Below, piece after piece: positions 32,300-40,631 of a DNA stretch of 46,045 nucleotides. Position 1 is the first letter of the stretch. Each line of letters begins with the position of its first letter. The translations under genes and the position numbers were made by a program. Source of the DNA: Candidatus Uhrbacteria bacterium GW2011_GWE2_46_68 (GTDB lineage Bacteria > Patescibacteriota > Patescibacteriia > UBA9934 > GWF2-40-263). A model generated the notes under the pieces. The model made no database searches. It had not been told where the DNA came from and worked only from the letters and a program-made list of their open reading frames with translations. The stretch covers positions 1 to 46,045 of the forward strand of contig LCMS01000006.1 of assembly GCA_001002765.1 (NCBI GenBank), written 5' to 3'.

Positions 32300-34255
32300 T
32301 CAACGATGTGCAAACCACCAAGAAAAAATATCACGCGCAATAGGGGTAGCGACTAATGATCCTTCTCCTCCCTCCTCAATCATCACCACCACGGCAATCT
32401 CTGCATCACTGTAGGGACCAAATCCAATAAACCATGCATGGGTCGGACGATCTCCCGGGGTCTGTGCAGTCCCCGTTTTTCCGGCAACCGGATAAACCAA
32501 GGAACTCAAGAGACGCGCGCTTCCACTTGTCACAGCTTGTCGCATCCCTTCCTTAACCACCCGCAGTGCAGTCATGTCCAAATCCTCAATCGGTTCGGAG
32601 GAAAAAAAGAATGTTTCTTCACCTCCACCCCCAAAGACAGCCGACTCCACAAGATGTGGAATGACACGATTCCCCCCATTGGCAATTGTACAAACGGCAG
32701 ACGCCATCTGAAGCGGTGTCACCAACAAGTCCCCCTGGCCAATTGCCAAATGATATGTATCCCCCACATACCAACGTTCTCCTTTTTCCTCTTCTTTCCA
32801 TGCTTTGGAAGGTAAAAATCCATCTGCTTCTCCACTTAAATCAATCCCTGTGGGAAATCCGAATCCGAAACGCGCTGCATAATCGGTAATTTTTTCCACT
32901 CCAAGCCCCGTAAACGTATCGTATCCTCCTCCGATAATATAAAAATATGTGTTCACTGACTCGGCGATGGCTTTGCGCACATCAGTAACTCCATGACCTC
33001 CTGCCTTCCAATCAGGAAAAAACCACTCGGAAATACTCAATCCTCCTGTGGAAAGGAAACTGGTATGTTCGTTGACAAGTCCCTCAGCCAGAGCCGCATA
33101 CGCGACAAAAGGCTTAAACGTAGAACCTGATGGAAACTCACCGGAAACGGCACGAGGGAAAAGTGGTTGATCCAAATCTTGTGCCAGCACCTCATATTGT
33201 TCAGTTGTAATGCCGCTTGCAAACAAATTGCTGTTATAAGCGGGAAGGCTTACGAGCGCCCGCACGGCCCCACTGGTAGAATCCATCACGATTGCTGAAG
33301 CACGTGAAGCCCCAATCTCCGAAAGTGTCTGTTGAAGGGTTTGTTCGATAAATGCCTGAAGAGCGGAATCGATAGAGATCGTCAAAGAAGCGCCGGCCAC
33401 AGGATCTTGTTTTGAGAGAATCAAAAGTTCATGACCTCGTGCATCCACTTCCACAGAATATTCTCCGGGTACTCCGCGCAGGAGTGATTCGGCGCTTTGC
33501 TCCACTCCGGTTTTACCCACCTCATCGATAATCTGATACCCCTGATGAGTCAAGGAAACAAACTCATCTTCACTGATTTTCCCCATATACCCGAGCACAT
33601 GAGAGAGGGAAGAAAAAGAAGAAGGATACGAGCGCATGGAAGAAATATGCAATTCAAACCCTGACAAAGAAGCAAGATCAATCGCCAACCGCATCGCTGT
33701 CTCATAGGGAATATGTGAACGTACAGAAACGGGATCAAAGGGCGTCCTGGCATAGGTGGTTAATAACAGATCAATATCCGCTCGATGGACACCGATAAGC
33801 GAAGTGGCTTTCATAAGGACTTCTTCACGCAAAGTGAGATCTGCCGGAATATCTGCCAAGGTCATAATCACCTCAAAATCCGGTACATTTTCCACAAGGA
33901 GAACTCCCTTGTGATCATAGATGACCCCCCGAGGAGGAACGAGCACATGAGTGCGCACGCGATTCCCTTCTGCCAAAGAGCGATAAGATTCTCCTTCTAT
34001 AATTTGGAGATAAGCGGTTTTCCCAATAAGAAGGAGAAAAAAACAAAGACCAATAATGCCCGCTACATTCCAGCGCCTGTGTGAAATGGATGCTCCGACA
34101 AAAACACCTTGTGACATGTTTGAAAAATGATTTTCCGGATCACGAGAAACCGTGTCGACTTCTGTGGTTGTATACGAAAGCATCCCAAGTGTTCCCTCTT
34201 GGATGGGAAATAGTTCGGGAGATGAGCGGGAAGAAGAACGTCTAAACCAACGCAT
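32300..34255 (-). CDS. mrdA: Penicillin-binding protein 2 (elongasome transpeptidase)
   Basis: 651 residues. Cytoplasmic N-terminus of about 60 residues, one transmembrane helix (about 62-82), the dimerisation/pedestal domain (RGVIYDHKGVLLVENVPDFEV, about 110-130) and the transpeptidase with SGSTFKPF (catalytic Ser, about 373), SVN (about 430) and KTGTAQ (about 589). Crosslinks peptidoglycan during side-wall growth, together with MreBCD and RodA. Last gene of mreB-mreC-mreD-mrdA, 16 nt after mreD. RodA is not in the window. Confidence 0.97.
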   Translation of the reverse strand: MRWFRRSSSRSSPELFPIQEGTLGMLSYTTTEVDTVSRDPENHFSNMSQGVFVGASISHRRWNVAGIIGLCFFLLLIGKTAYLQIIEGESYRSLAEGNRVRTHVLVPPRGVIYDHKGVLLVENVPDFEVIMTLADIPADLTLREEVLMKATSLIGVHRADIDLLLTTYARTPFDPVSVRSHIPYETAMRLAIDLASLSGFELHISSMRSYPSSFSSLSHVLGYMGKISEDEFVSLTHQGYQIIDEVGKTGVEQSAESLLRGVPGEYSVEVDARGHELLILSKQDPVAGASLTISIDSALQAFIEQTLQQTLSEIGASRASAIVMDSTSGAVRALVSLPAYNSNLFASGITTEQYEVLAQDLDQPLFPRAVSGEFPSGSTFKPFVAYAALAEGLVNEHTSFLSTGGLSISEWFFPDWKAGGHGVTDVRKAIAESVNTYFYIIGGGYDTFTGLGVEKITDYAARFGFGFPTGIDLSGEADGFLPSKAWKEEEKGERWYVGDTYHLAIGQGDLLVTPLQMASAVCTIANGGNRVIPHLVESAVFGGGGEETFFFSSEPIEDLDMTALRVVKEGMRQAVTSGSARLLSSLVYPVAGKTGTAQTPGDRPTHAWFIGFGPYSDAEIAVVVMIEEGGEGSLVATPIARDIFSWWFAHR

Positions 34256-34271
34256 ACATGGCCAAGGTATC

Positions 34272-34793
34272 TTAAGAAATTTTTGGAATGAAAAAAATCA
34301 TGGCAAGAAAACGCCTAATCTGCTTGGCACTAAAAAACAAAAAGGTGATGAGGAAGAAAAAAAGAGGAATATGGACGAGAAACGCAAAAAAAATTTCTTT
34401 CCACAACACAGATTCAGGATGAAAAAACCAAACAATCCCCCAGACTCCCACACGCGCCATCCAAAGAACGCCAAAAGAAAAAAAGGCATTGGCAAGGAGC
34501 CCATAGTACGACCGATGAGAGAAAAAATATTGGGATCCAAACCAAGCGGCTGCCGTTGCCAAAAGAAGAGGTATTGTCTCGCACGGCACAAGGCCTTGAC
34601 GCAAAAAATCCAATACTAAACCATACCCGGCAATCCATCCGATTGCTTGGCGCACATGATGATGTTGCAATACATAAACGCTCACACCAAAAACACAAGG
34701 AAGGAACATCCAAGGAAAAGGAAGGGAGTGTAGAAAAGCAAGTTCAAAAACGACCAAAAAAAACCAAAGACCTATTCCAAAAAACCACTTCAT
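34272..34793 (-). CDS. mreD: MreD-like rod-shape membrane protein
   Basis: 173 residues from an ATG at 34793 that overlaps the mreC stop (ATGA). Five or so transmembrane helices fill the sequence (about 4-20, 25-40, 48-63, 70-105, 125-155); Phe/Trp-rich. Sequence similarity to MreD is weak by eye, and the call rests on size, topology and place between mreC and mrdA. Longer start at 34850 is rejected because of the tight overlap. Confidence 0.88.
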   Translation of the reverse strand: MKWFFGIGLWFFLVVFELAFLHSLPFPWMFLPCVFGVSVYVLQHHHVRQAIGWIAGYGLVLDFLRQGLVPCETIPLLLATAAAWFGSQYFFSHRSYYGLLANAFFSFGVLWMARVGVWGIVWFFHPESVLWKEIFFAFLVHIPLFFFLITFLFFSAKQIRRFLAMIFFIPKIS

Positions 34794-35593
34794 ATACCCT
34801 CTTTTAAGAGCAGCACGGAAACAAAACGAATCGTACGTGCATCCACCCAAGGCTCCACAATAGCTTCTTGAAAAGGAGCAGACGTCTCCCCTTTTACCTC
34901 GGTGACAATCCCCACAAACAATCCACTGGGAACCGAGGACTCCAAACCGGACGTCACCACCATTTCCTGCGCTTCCACTTGTTCGTTTTGAGGAATGTAT
35001 CTGATCATCACCACTTGATTGCCTTCTCCCTGTGCAATACCGATCGTCTGTGTTTCGTTTAACAAACTCACAGCCGTAGCGCTGGTGGTATTGGTAAGAG
35101 GGGAAACTGTGGCGGTAGTTGGAGTCAATGCAATAATTTTTCCAATATAAACCCCCTGTCCGGTAATAACAGGAGCTCCCGTATACAGTCCATCCACACT
35201 CCCTCGATCAATGACAAAACTCGTGGAAGTAGACGCAATCGCACGACTAATCACTGACCCGGTTACATACTCATAGGGTTGGCGATCCAAAAAATTGAGC
35301 AGCTCTCTTAATTGTGTGTTTTCCTCCTCCAGTAAAAGATTTTGCGCATACCCTACGGCATAGGCATCTCGTTGTGCCTCCAAAGTTGCCAATTCTTCAG
35401 GGGTGATGATCGATGCTTTGGACCACCACTGTGTACGTTGGAAAACCCAGGTTCCAGCCTCGACAAAAAGATGCTGGATCTTTTGAGGCCAACGCATAAA
35501 AGGCCAAGGAGCAAAAAAACTTCCCACCCAAAAGAAAATAAAAAAGCCTCCCAAAATGAGTGGCAAACCGCGTCGCACTTGAGAAAAGCGCAT
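34790..35593 (-). CDS. mreC: Rod shape-determining protein MreC
   Basis: 267 residues. One N-terminal transmembrane helix (about 11-30), a coiled coil (about 55-90: ELATLEAQRDAYAVGYAQNLLLEEENTQLREL), then the double beta-barrel domain (YEVTGSVISR-type region about 100, GLYTGAPVITGQGVYIGKI about 135, ending VSVLLLKEGI). Links MreB filaments to the wall synthases in the periplasm or outer face. 6 nt after mreB. Confidence 0.96.
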   Translation of the reverse strand: MRFSQVRRGLPLILGGFFIFFWVGSFFAPWPFMRWPQKIQHLFVEAGTWVFQRTQWWSKASIITPEELATLEAQRDAYAVGYAQNLLLEEENTQLRELLNFLDRQPYEYVTGSVISRAIASTSTSFVIDRGSVDGLYTGAPVITGQGVYIGKIIALTPTTATVSPLTNTTSATAVSLLNETQTIGIAQGEGNQVVMIRYIPQNEQVEAQEMVVTSGLESSVPSGLFVGIVTEVKGETSAPFQEAIVEPWVDARTIRFVSVLLLKEGI

Positions 35594-35599
35594 AAAAGA

Positions 35600-36652
35600 T
35601 TACAAAAGATCACTTTGACGAGAGGAAGGAAGGGCAATGTCTTTGAGTAACGCTTCATTTTCGAGCAATGCTCCGGCTCCACGCACCACGGCAGTAATAG
35701 GATCGTCTGCCACACGCACGGGAATGGAAGTTTCGCGCGCAATCAAGGTATCGAGTCCGCGCAATAAAGCACCTCCGCCGGTTAAGACAATACCGCGCTC
35801 ATAAATATCCGCGACAAGCTCGGGAGGAGTCACCTCTAACGTAGCTTTTATATTTTCAAGAATTGTGGCAACAGAACGTTGCAACGCTTCGCGAATTTGT
35901 GCATCGGTCACGATCAATTCTTTGGGAAGCCCGCTTAAAAGATCTCGTCCGCGCATTTCTATCTCAAGCGGCGCTTCCGGTTCCATGGCTGTCCCTATAC
36001 GAATTTTTAATCGTTCTGCCACACGCTCACCCAAAAGAAGATTAAACGTATCACGTGTGTATTGAATAATATTTTTATTCATCTCATCTCCGGCAATATC
36101 CAATGACTTCCATGTCACCACCCCAGCGAGACTCATCACGGCAATCTCGGTTGTTCCTCCTCCAATATCCACGACCATCATACCGACAGATTCCGCAAGA
36201 GGAAGTCGTGAGCCCAGTGCCGCGAGCATAGGATTTTCCACCAAGAATACTTCGCGCGCACCTGCAGACAAAGCAGCGTCTTCGATCGCCTTTCGTTCGA
36301 CCTCGGTTGTTTCCAAAGGCACCCCCATAACAACACGTGGTCTTGGTACGATCGTGAAAGACTCTGCGTGCACTTTATCGATAAAATACTTGAGCATTTT
36401 CTCCGTGACTTCAAAATCCGCAATCACCCCCTTGGTGAGAGGTTTAATAATTTGAATATGAGGAGGAGTTTTCCCCAGCATGTCTTTTGCTTCGGTTCCA
36501 ACCGCAAGAATTTGATCATTGCGTGTATTCAAAGCCACCACAGAGGGTTCATGAATCACAATGCCATTTTCTCGCACATACACAAGTGTATGTGACGTCC
36601 CCAAATCAATTCCCAAATCTTTTGAAAAACGTCCGAACAATTTATTGAACAT
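35600..36652 (-). CDS. mreB: Rod shape-determining protein MreB
   Basis: 350 residues. Phosphate-1 LGIDLGTSHTLVYV (about 13-26), phosphate-2 VVDIGGGTTEIAVM (about 163-176), adenosine loop GIVLTGGGALLRGLD (about 292-306). First gene of mreBCD-mrdA and the more typical of the two MreBs. No SD; the ATG follows a hairpin plus seven T on the coding strand. Confidence 0.98.
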   Translation of the reverse strand: MFNKLFGRFSKDLGIDLGTSHTLVYVRENGIVIHEPSVVALNTRNDQILAVGTEAKDMLGKTPPHIQIIKPLTKGVIADFEVTEKMLKYFIDKVHAESFTIVPRPRVVMGVPLETTEVERKAIEDAALSAGAREVFLVENPMLAALGSRLPLAESVGMMVVDIGGGTTEIAVMSLAGVVTWKSLDIAGDEMNKNIIQYTRDTFNLLLGERVAERLKIRIGTAMEPEAPLEIEMRGRDLLSGLPKELIVTDAQIREALQRSVATILENIKATLEVTPPELVADIYERGIVLTGGGALLRGLDTLIARETSIPVRVADDPITAVVRGAGALLENEALLKDIALPSSRQSDLL

Positions 36653-36677
36653 AAAAAAAGAAAGGTGTAGACCTTTC
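36653..36677 (-). terminator. Terminator of the helicase operon, adjoining the mreB start
   Basis: Minus strand: GAAAGGT (36677-36671) pairs with ACCTTTC (36666-36660) around CTAC, followed by TTTTTTT (36659-36653) and immediately the mreB ATG. It would end transcription from 36725 and also overlaps the expected mreB transcription start. Confidence 0.75.
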
Positions 36678-36678
36678 C

Positions 36679-36707
36679 ATTCTACTCAAGGAAAAAAACA
36701 CGAGCAA
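36679..36707 (-). promoter_or_regulatory. mreB operon promoter
   Basis: Minus strand: TTGCTC (36707-36702), 17-nt spacer, TAGAAT (36684-36679). The expected start near 36672 lies within the terminator stem, giving a leader of about 20 nt without SD. Confidence 0.65.
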
Positions 36708-36724
36708 GCCAAAGATGGATACAA

Positions 36725-37132
36725 TTATTGTTCATCTTTTTCCGCTTCCACAGGACGTGTCTGTTTCAAACTCAAAAAAAGAAATTCGACAAAAGAAACA
36801 AAAAGTATGAGAAGAACCATAAGCCACCAAGTCCATAATCGAAGGGAAAGCAACAAAAGAGCGACGAGGATGAGCAGGGTAAACAAAACACTGTGACGAA
36901 GGGATCGTATGACATGGCGAGAGAGAAGAACATCCTTTTGTTTCCATGCTCGTAAAAGCGTTCCCGTGATCGTTAGTGTACCTGCAAGCGCAAGAGCAAA
37001 TGTGGCATAAAAAAGAAAAAATCCTATGATCTCGGTTTTCAAAGGATTGATAAAAAAAAGAACTCCTCCCCATGTAAACCAGGCGATTAAAGTCGCGCCC
37101 CCCATCCAATAGAGAAATATACGAAAGGTCAT
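36725..37132 (-). CDS. Hypothetical four-helix membrane protein
   Basis: 135 residues from an ATG at 37132 that overlaps the upstream stop (ATGA). Transmembrane helices at about 3-28, 33-58, 76-98 and 98-120; charged C-terminus. Translationally coupled to the DciA-like gene. No family motif recognised; function unknown. Confidence 0.82.
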   Translation of the reverse strand: MTFRIFLYWMGGATLIAWFTWGGVLFFINPLKTEIIGFFLFYATFALALAGTLTITGTLLRAWKQKDVLLSRHVIRSLRHSVLFTLLILVALLLLSLRLWTWWLMVLLILFVSFVEFLFLSLKQTRPVEAEKDEQ

Positions 37133-37473
37133 AGTGTGTCTATTGTACCATCCTGGAAACCATTTGTAGGAGGAAGATTGTGAAGAATCTGAATGCGCAC
37201 ACGACTGATGTGTGTTTGTGGCAACTCTCGCTTTAAAAAAGAAAGTAATGTTTCTTCTTGTTGTCTCACAAACTCTCCCAAGGCAGAAGAACGACATCCG
37301 ATAACCAACACGGTTCCCGTGAGCGCCAATGTTCTGGCCTCGGTTTTTGCCGCCGACGGCAATACAGAAAACAAAAACTCATCTGACTTCATGACGATCA
37401 AACTTGTAGTCACCTGCCGCGTCACATGCGCGCGATCAAGGGCGGAGGGTAAAAGATGTTTAAGTGAAAACAT
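37129..37473 (-). CDS. DciA-like (DUF721) protein
   Basis: 114 residues from an ATG at 37473. The DUF721 pattern is visible in LALTGTVLVIGCRSSALGEF (about 48-67), EETLLSFLKRELP and the closing VRIQIL strand. DciA is the ancestral loader of the replicative helicase in bacteria without DnaC. A predicted longer frame into the helicase gene is rejected. 4 nt after the helicase stop, so the replication or repair context fits. Confidence 0.8.
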   Translation of the reverse strand: MFSLKHLLPSALDRAHVTRQVTTSLIVMKSDEFLFSVLPSAAKTEARTLALTGTVLVIGCRSSALGEFVRQQEETLLSFLKRELPQTHISRVRIQILHNLPPTNGFQDGTIDTL

Positions 37474-37477
37474 ACTG

Positions 37478-40405
37478 TTAATCGCGCCATTCACAAATAT
37501 CCGCAAAATCACATGTCCGACAATGAAAACCGGGTTTTGCATCAAACGCTCCTCTACACAAAGCTTCCAGTCGCTCTAATAAATTTTCCTTTGCTTGTTC
37601 CAATTGTTTTTCCGTTCCCAAAAAAGTCACTCGGGAATGATCTTCAAGATAATGATACGTAAGCGCTACAGGCGTAAGTCCTAAAACTTCTTGTACAGCC
37701 ATTTGATACAAAAGCAATTGTTCTTTTTGTTCTTTGGTGATGTCTTCCTCATGTTTTGGTTTCCCTGTTTTATAATCCACGATCTCCACTCCTTCCCCTT
37801 TTGCGTCAATGCGATCGATCCGTCCTTTCAAAACATAAGCCCCCAACTTGTAAGTAAACTCTTGTTCCACAAAACAAGGATGTGGTCGCTCTTGTTCCAA
37901 AATTTTGTGATAAGTCATGAGACTTGCTCTCCCCTGTTTGCGGTACTTTTCGCGCTCTGTATCATCATGATACCAATCATCCAACCATCGTTCCTCATAG
38001 ATCTTGAGCAATTCCTCAAGACTCACCGGAAGAGATGCGGACAAGACCTCTCCACCAAACAATGTTTCTTGAGTATGTGCATTTCTCTCGATCCATAATT
38101 CAAAAAAACGACAAAGGGTTTCGTGCATGGTTCTGCCAAAAGAAGAAGAAGCTCTTCCCAAAATGGGTACACGAAGAAGGTGAGCATATTTATATTGCAA
38201 CGGACACGTTTGATAAGCGGCAAGTTGTGTATACGAAAAATGAGAAGGAAGAACAAAGGTCACGGGATTATCCTTATCTTCTGAAGCGATGAATGAGAAA
38301 AGAGAAGAACGTGGAAGAGAAGAGTGAGCAGGAGGGGTCTCATATCCCAATTCCTTCAAAAAACGCGAGAAGCGTCGTTTCCTTGCGCCGCCATAATCTT
38401 CCGCCGACGTCAAAAACAATCCTCTCTTTGCTCGTGTCATGGCCACATATAACAATCGGCGCTCCTCGGCCAAATGCCCATCTTCTCCAAGGATGACATC
38501 GCGATCCAAGGCAGTGGGAAGCGGAATGGCATCGCGCCTCGCTATGGTTGGAAAACGTTGTTCGATCAAATGCACGACAAACACATAAGAAAACTCCAAC
38601 CCCTTGGATGCATGTACGCTCATTATATGCACCACGTCAGGCCCCGCTTCGGGATCGGACGATAAACTTCCCTCTTCACCCGCTTTTAACTCTTCCCCAA
38701 ATTCCAAAAGAAAATCATGCAAAGAAAAAGAGGGGCTCCGGCCTTCAAACCCGCGAATGCGATCGTAAAATTTTTGTAAACATTGATAGGATTCTTTTTG
38801 TACAGATTCGTGTAGCAAAGAAAGTGCTTGCACATACCCGATTTCCCGTAGCGCAGTCACAAATAATTCCGAGGCTTTTTTTGTTCGCATCGCTATTTGG
38901 AATTGTCCAAGTTTTTGCATCAATGCCTCCACGGTTTCCGCCTCTCCTTGAGGAAGTGAGGAAAGCAGACGAATGCTCTGACAAATCTGAAATAAACTGA
39001 CACCGCGACGATGCGCTTCCCGACAAATCAAAGAGAGCGTCTCACAAGAAAGCGCGTGTAAAGGCCAGGATAAAAATCGATAAAAAGAAACGCTGTCGTG
39101 AGGTTGATCCATCACCCGTAAAAGGGAAAGGGCATCCACAATGACAGGCTTGCGATATAAACCGCGCAGGGCATGAAATTGATAAGGAATTTTTTCACGC
39201 TCGAGCGCCTGAATAAAAGGTAAAGCCGAATCGTTGGAACGTACGAGAATGGCAAACTCCCCAAACGAACGTTCTAAATCTTCTTTTCGCAACGAAAGGA
39301 TTTTTTCTACGACCTGTCGCGCTTCATCTTCTTCCCTCGCACAATGAATGTGTTCAATCACTCCCGGGTGTTCTTGATGCGCCACCAATTTTTTGGAAAG
39401 GGTACCGTCTTGTCTCGCCTCTAGGCGATGCGGATTATTTTGTTGAATCAAGGTATAGGCATGATCCAAAATGGCTTGAGAAGAACGATAGTTTTTAATA
39501 AGCGCAACTTTTTTCGCGTTTTGGTAATCTGTTTCAAACGCAAGAATATTGGCAAGCGAAGCCCCACGAAACTTGTAAATTGCCTGGTCATCATCTCCCA
39601 CCACAGTGAGATTATTCCTTGGAGATGCCAACAATTTTATAAGCTCATATTGCGTATGATTCGTGTCTTGAAACTCATCAACTAAAACAAAACGATATTG
39701 ATTTTGAAGATGATGAAGTACACGGGGGCGCTGACGCAAAAGCATCAAGGTGTGTAAAAGGAGATCTCCAAAATCAACACAATCTTGCTCGTGCAAGATC
39801 TGCTGATAGGTATGATAAGCCCCTGACAATTCTTCCAAACGGCTCACTTCACTTGTTGTAACGTCATCCCCGCCTGTCTTGTCCATGTTCGCTCGTTTTC
39901 CCTCGACATAGGCAAGATAATCCTCGGGAGAAACGGCATTGTCTTTGGCTCGAGAAAAATGTGTGAGCAATGCGCGAAGATACTTCGAGGGGTTTCCAAG
40001 CGGTCGATAATAATCCAACTTAAAACGATCAAATTGTTGACGCATCAAAAGCCACGTATCAAGCTCATTTAACAAACGTGTGTCAGGAGAAAGCCCCATC
40101 TCCACTCCGTGTTCGTGCAATACTTTTTCACAAAAGGAATGAAAAGTGGAAACTTGCAGATTGATATATCCATAAGGCAAGAGACGATCCACACGTTCTT
40201 CCATTTCTCCGGCCGCTTTATCGGTAAACGTAAGCGCTAAAATTTCCTCGGGTTTTGCCAAACCTTCCGTAATAAGCCAAGCAATACGGTGAGTGATCAC
40301 CATGGTTTTTCCCGTCCCAGCACCAGCCACAATCAAAAGCGGCCCTTCCCGATGAGTAACGGCTTGTTGCTGCTCTTTATTAAGAGATGAGAGTAAAGAG
40401 GAATC
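37478..40405 (-). CDS. UvrD-like helicase fused to a RecB-type nuclease
   Basis: About 975 residues from the ATG at 40405; GTG/ATG codons at 40426/40423 lie inside the palindromic element and are less likely. SF1A helicase motifs: LNKEQQQAVTH (Q motif, 9-19), AGAGTGKTMV (Walker A, about 30), LVDEFQDTN (about 245), VVGDDDQAIYKFRGA (about 272), HIMSVHASKGLEF (about 595) and LLYVAMTRAKRGLFL (about 655). The C-terminal 240 residues hold a PD-(D/E)XK nuclease (LKGRIDRID, VEIVDYKTGKP). A cysteine in YQTCPLQYKY plus CRTCDFADIC suggests a 4Fe-4S cluster as in AddB/Cas4. Likely recombinational repair. Confidence 0.95.
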   Translation of the reverse strand, partial: DSSLLSSLNKEQQQAVTHREGPLLIVAGAGTGKTMVITHRIAWLITEGLAKPEEILALTFTDKAAGEMEERVDRLLPYGYINLQVSTFHSFCEKVLHEHGVEMGLSPDTRLLNELDTWLLMRQQFDRFKLDYYRPLGNPSKYLRALLTHFSRAKDNAVSPEDYLAYVEGKRANMDKTGGDDVTTSEVSRLEELSGAYHTYQQILHEQDCVDFGDLLLHTLMLLRQRPRVLHHLQNQYRFVLVDEFQDTNHTQYELIKLLASPRNNLTVVGDDDQAIYKFRGASLANILAFETDYQNAKKVALIKNYRSSQAILDHAYTLIQQNNPHRLEARQDGTLSKKLVAHQEHPGVIEHIHCAREEDEARQVVEKILSLRKEDLERSFGEFAILVRSNDSALPFIQALEREKIPYQFHALRGLYRKPVIVDALSLLRVMDQPHDSVSFYRFLSWPLHALSCETLSLICREAHRRGVSLFQICQSIRLLSSLPQGEAETVEALMQKLGQFQIAMRTKKASELFVTALREIGYVQALSLLHESVQKESYQCLQKFYDRIRGFEGRSPSFSLHDFLLEFGEELKAGEEGSLSSDPEAGPDVVHIMSVHASKGLEFSYVFVVHLIEQRFPTIARRDAIPLPTALDRDVILGEDGHLAEERRLLYVAMTRAKRGLFLTSAEDYGGARKRRFSRFLKELGYETPPAHSSLPRSSLFSFIASEDKDNPVTFVLPSHFSYTQLAAYQTCPLQYKYAHLLRVPILGRASSSFGRTMHETLCRFFELWIERNAHTQETLFGGEVLSASLPVSLEELLKIYEERWLDDWYHDDTEREKYRKQGRASLMTYHKILEQERPHPCFVEQEFTYKLGAYVLKGRIDRIDAKGEGVEIVDYKTGKPKHEEDITKEQKEQLLLYQMAVQEVLGLTPVALTYHYLEDHSRVTFLGTEKQLEQAKENLLERLEALCRGAFDAKPGFHCRTCDFADICEWRD

Positions 40406-40414
40406 CATAGGGAC

Positions 40415-40597
40415 TATAGTCATCACGTCATGAAACGGGACTTTAGACGCCGCAAGGATGGATGGGATGCGCCGTCTTGGAGCATAGAAAAACCGCAGAT
40501 GTATCTAGAGATACATTGAGGATTTTTCTGTGCGAATGACAAGCAGACCGCCATCATTGCGGATGGATAAATCCTGTTTCATGATGTGATGACTATA
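40415..40597. mobile_element. 183-bp MITE-like palindromic element, copy 2
   Basis: Same orientation as copy 1 at 19405-19586, about 94% identical, TA-bounded. Ends TATAGTCATCACGTCATGAA and, mirrored, TTCATGATGTGATGACTATA. It lies in the 5' region of the helicase gene, ending 9 nt from the ATG at 40405. Excision with one TA restores TACAATAGTCCCTATGG, a possible -10 box 7 nt from the ATG. Confidence 0.82.
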
Positions 40598-40631
40598 TTG
40601 TACAACAAAATGATAAGAAAAAACCCACCCC

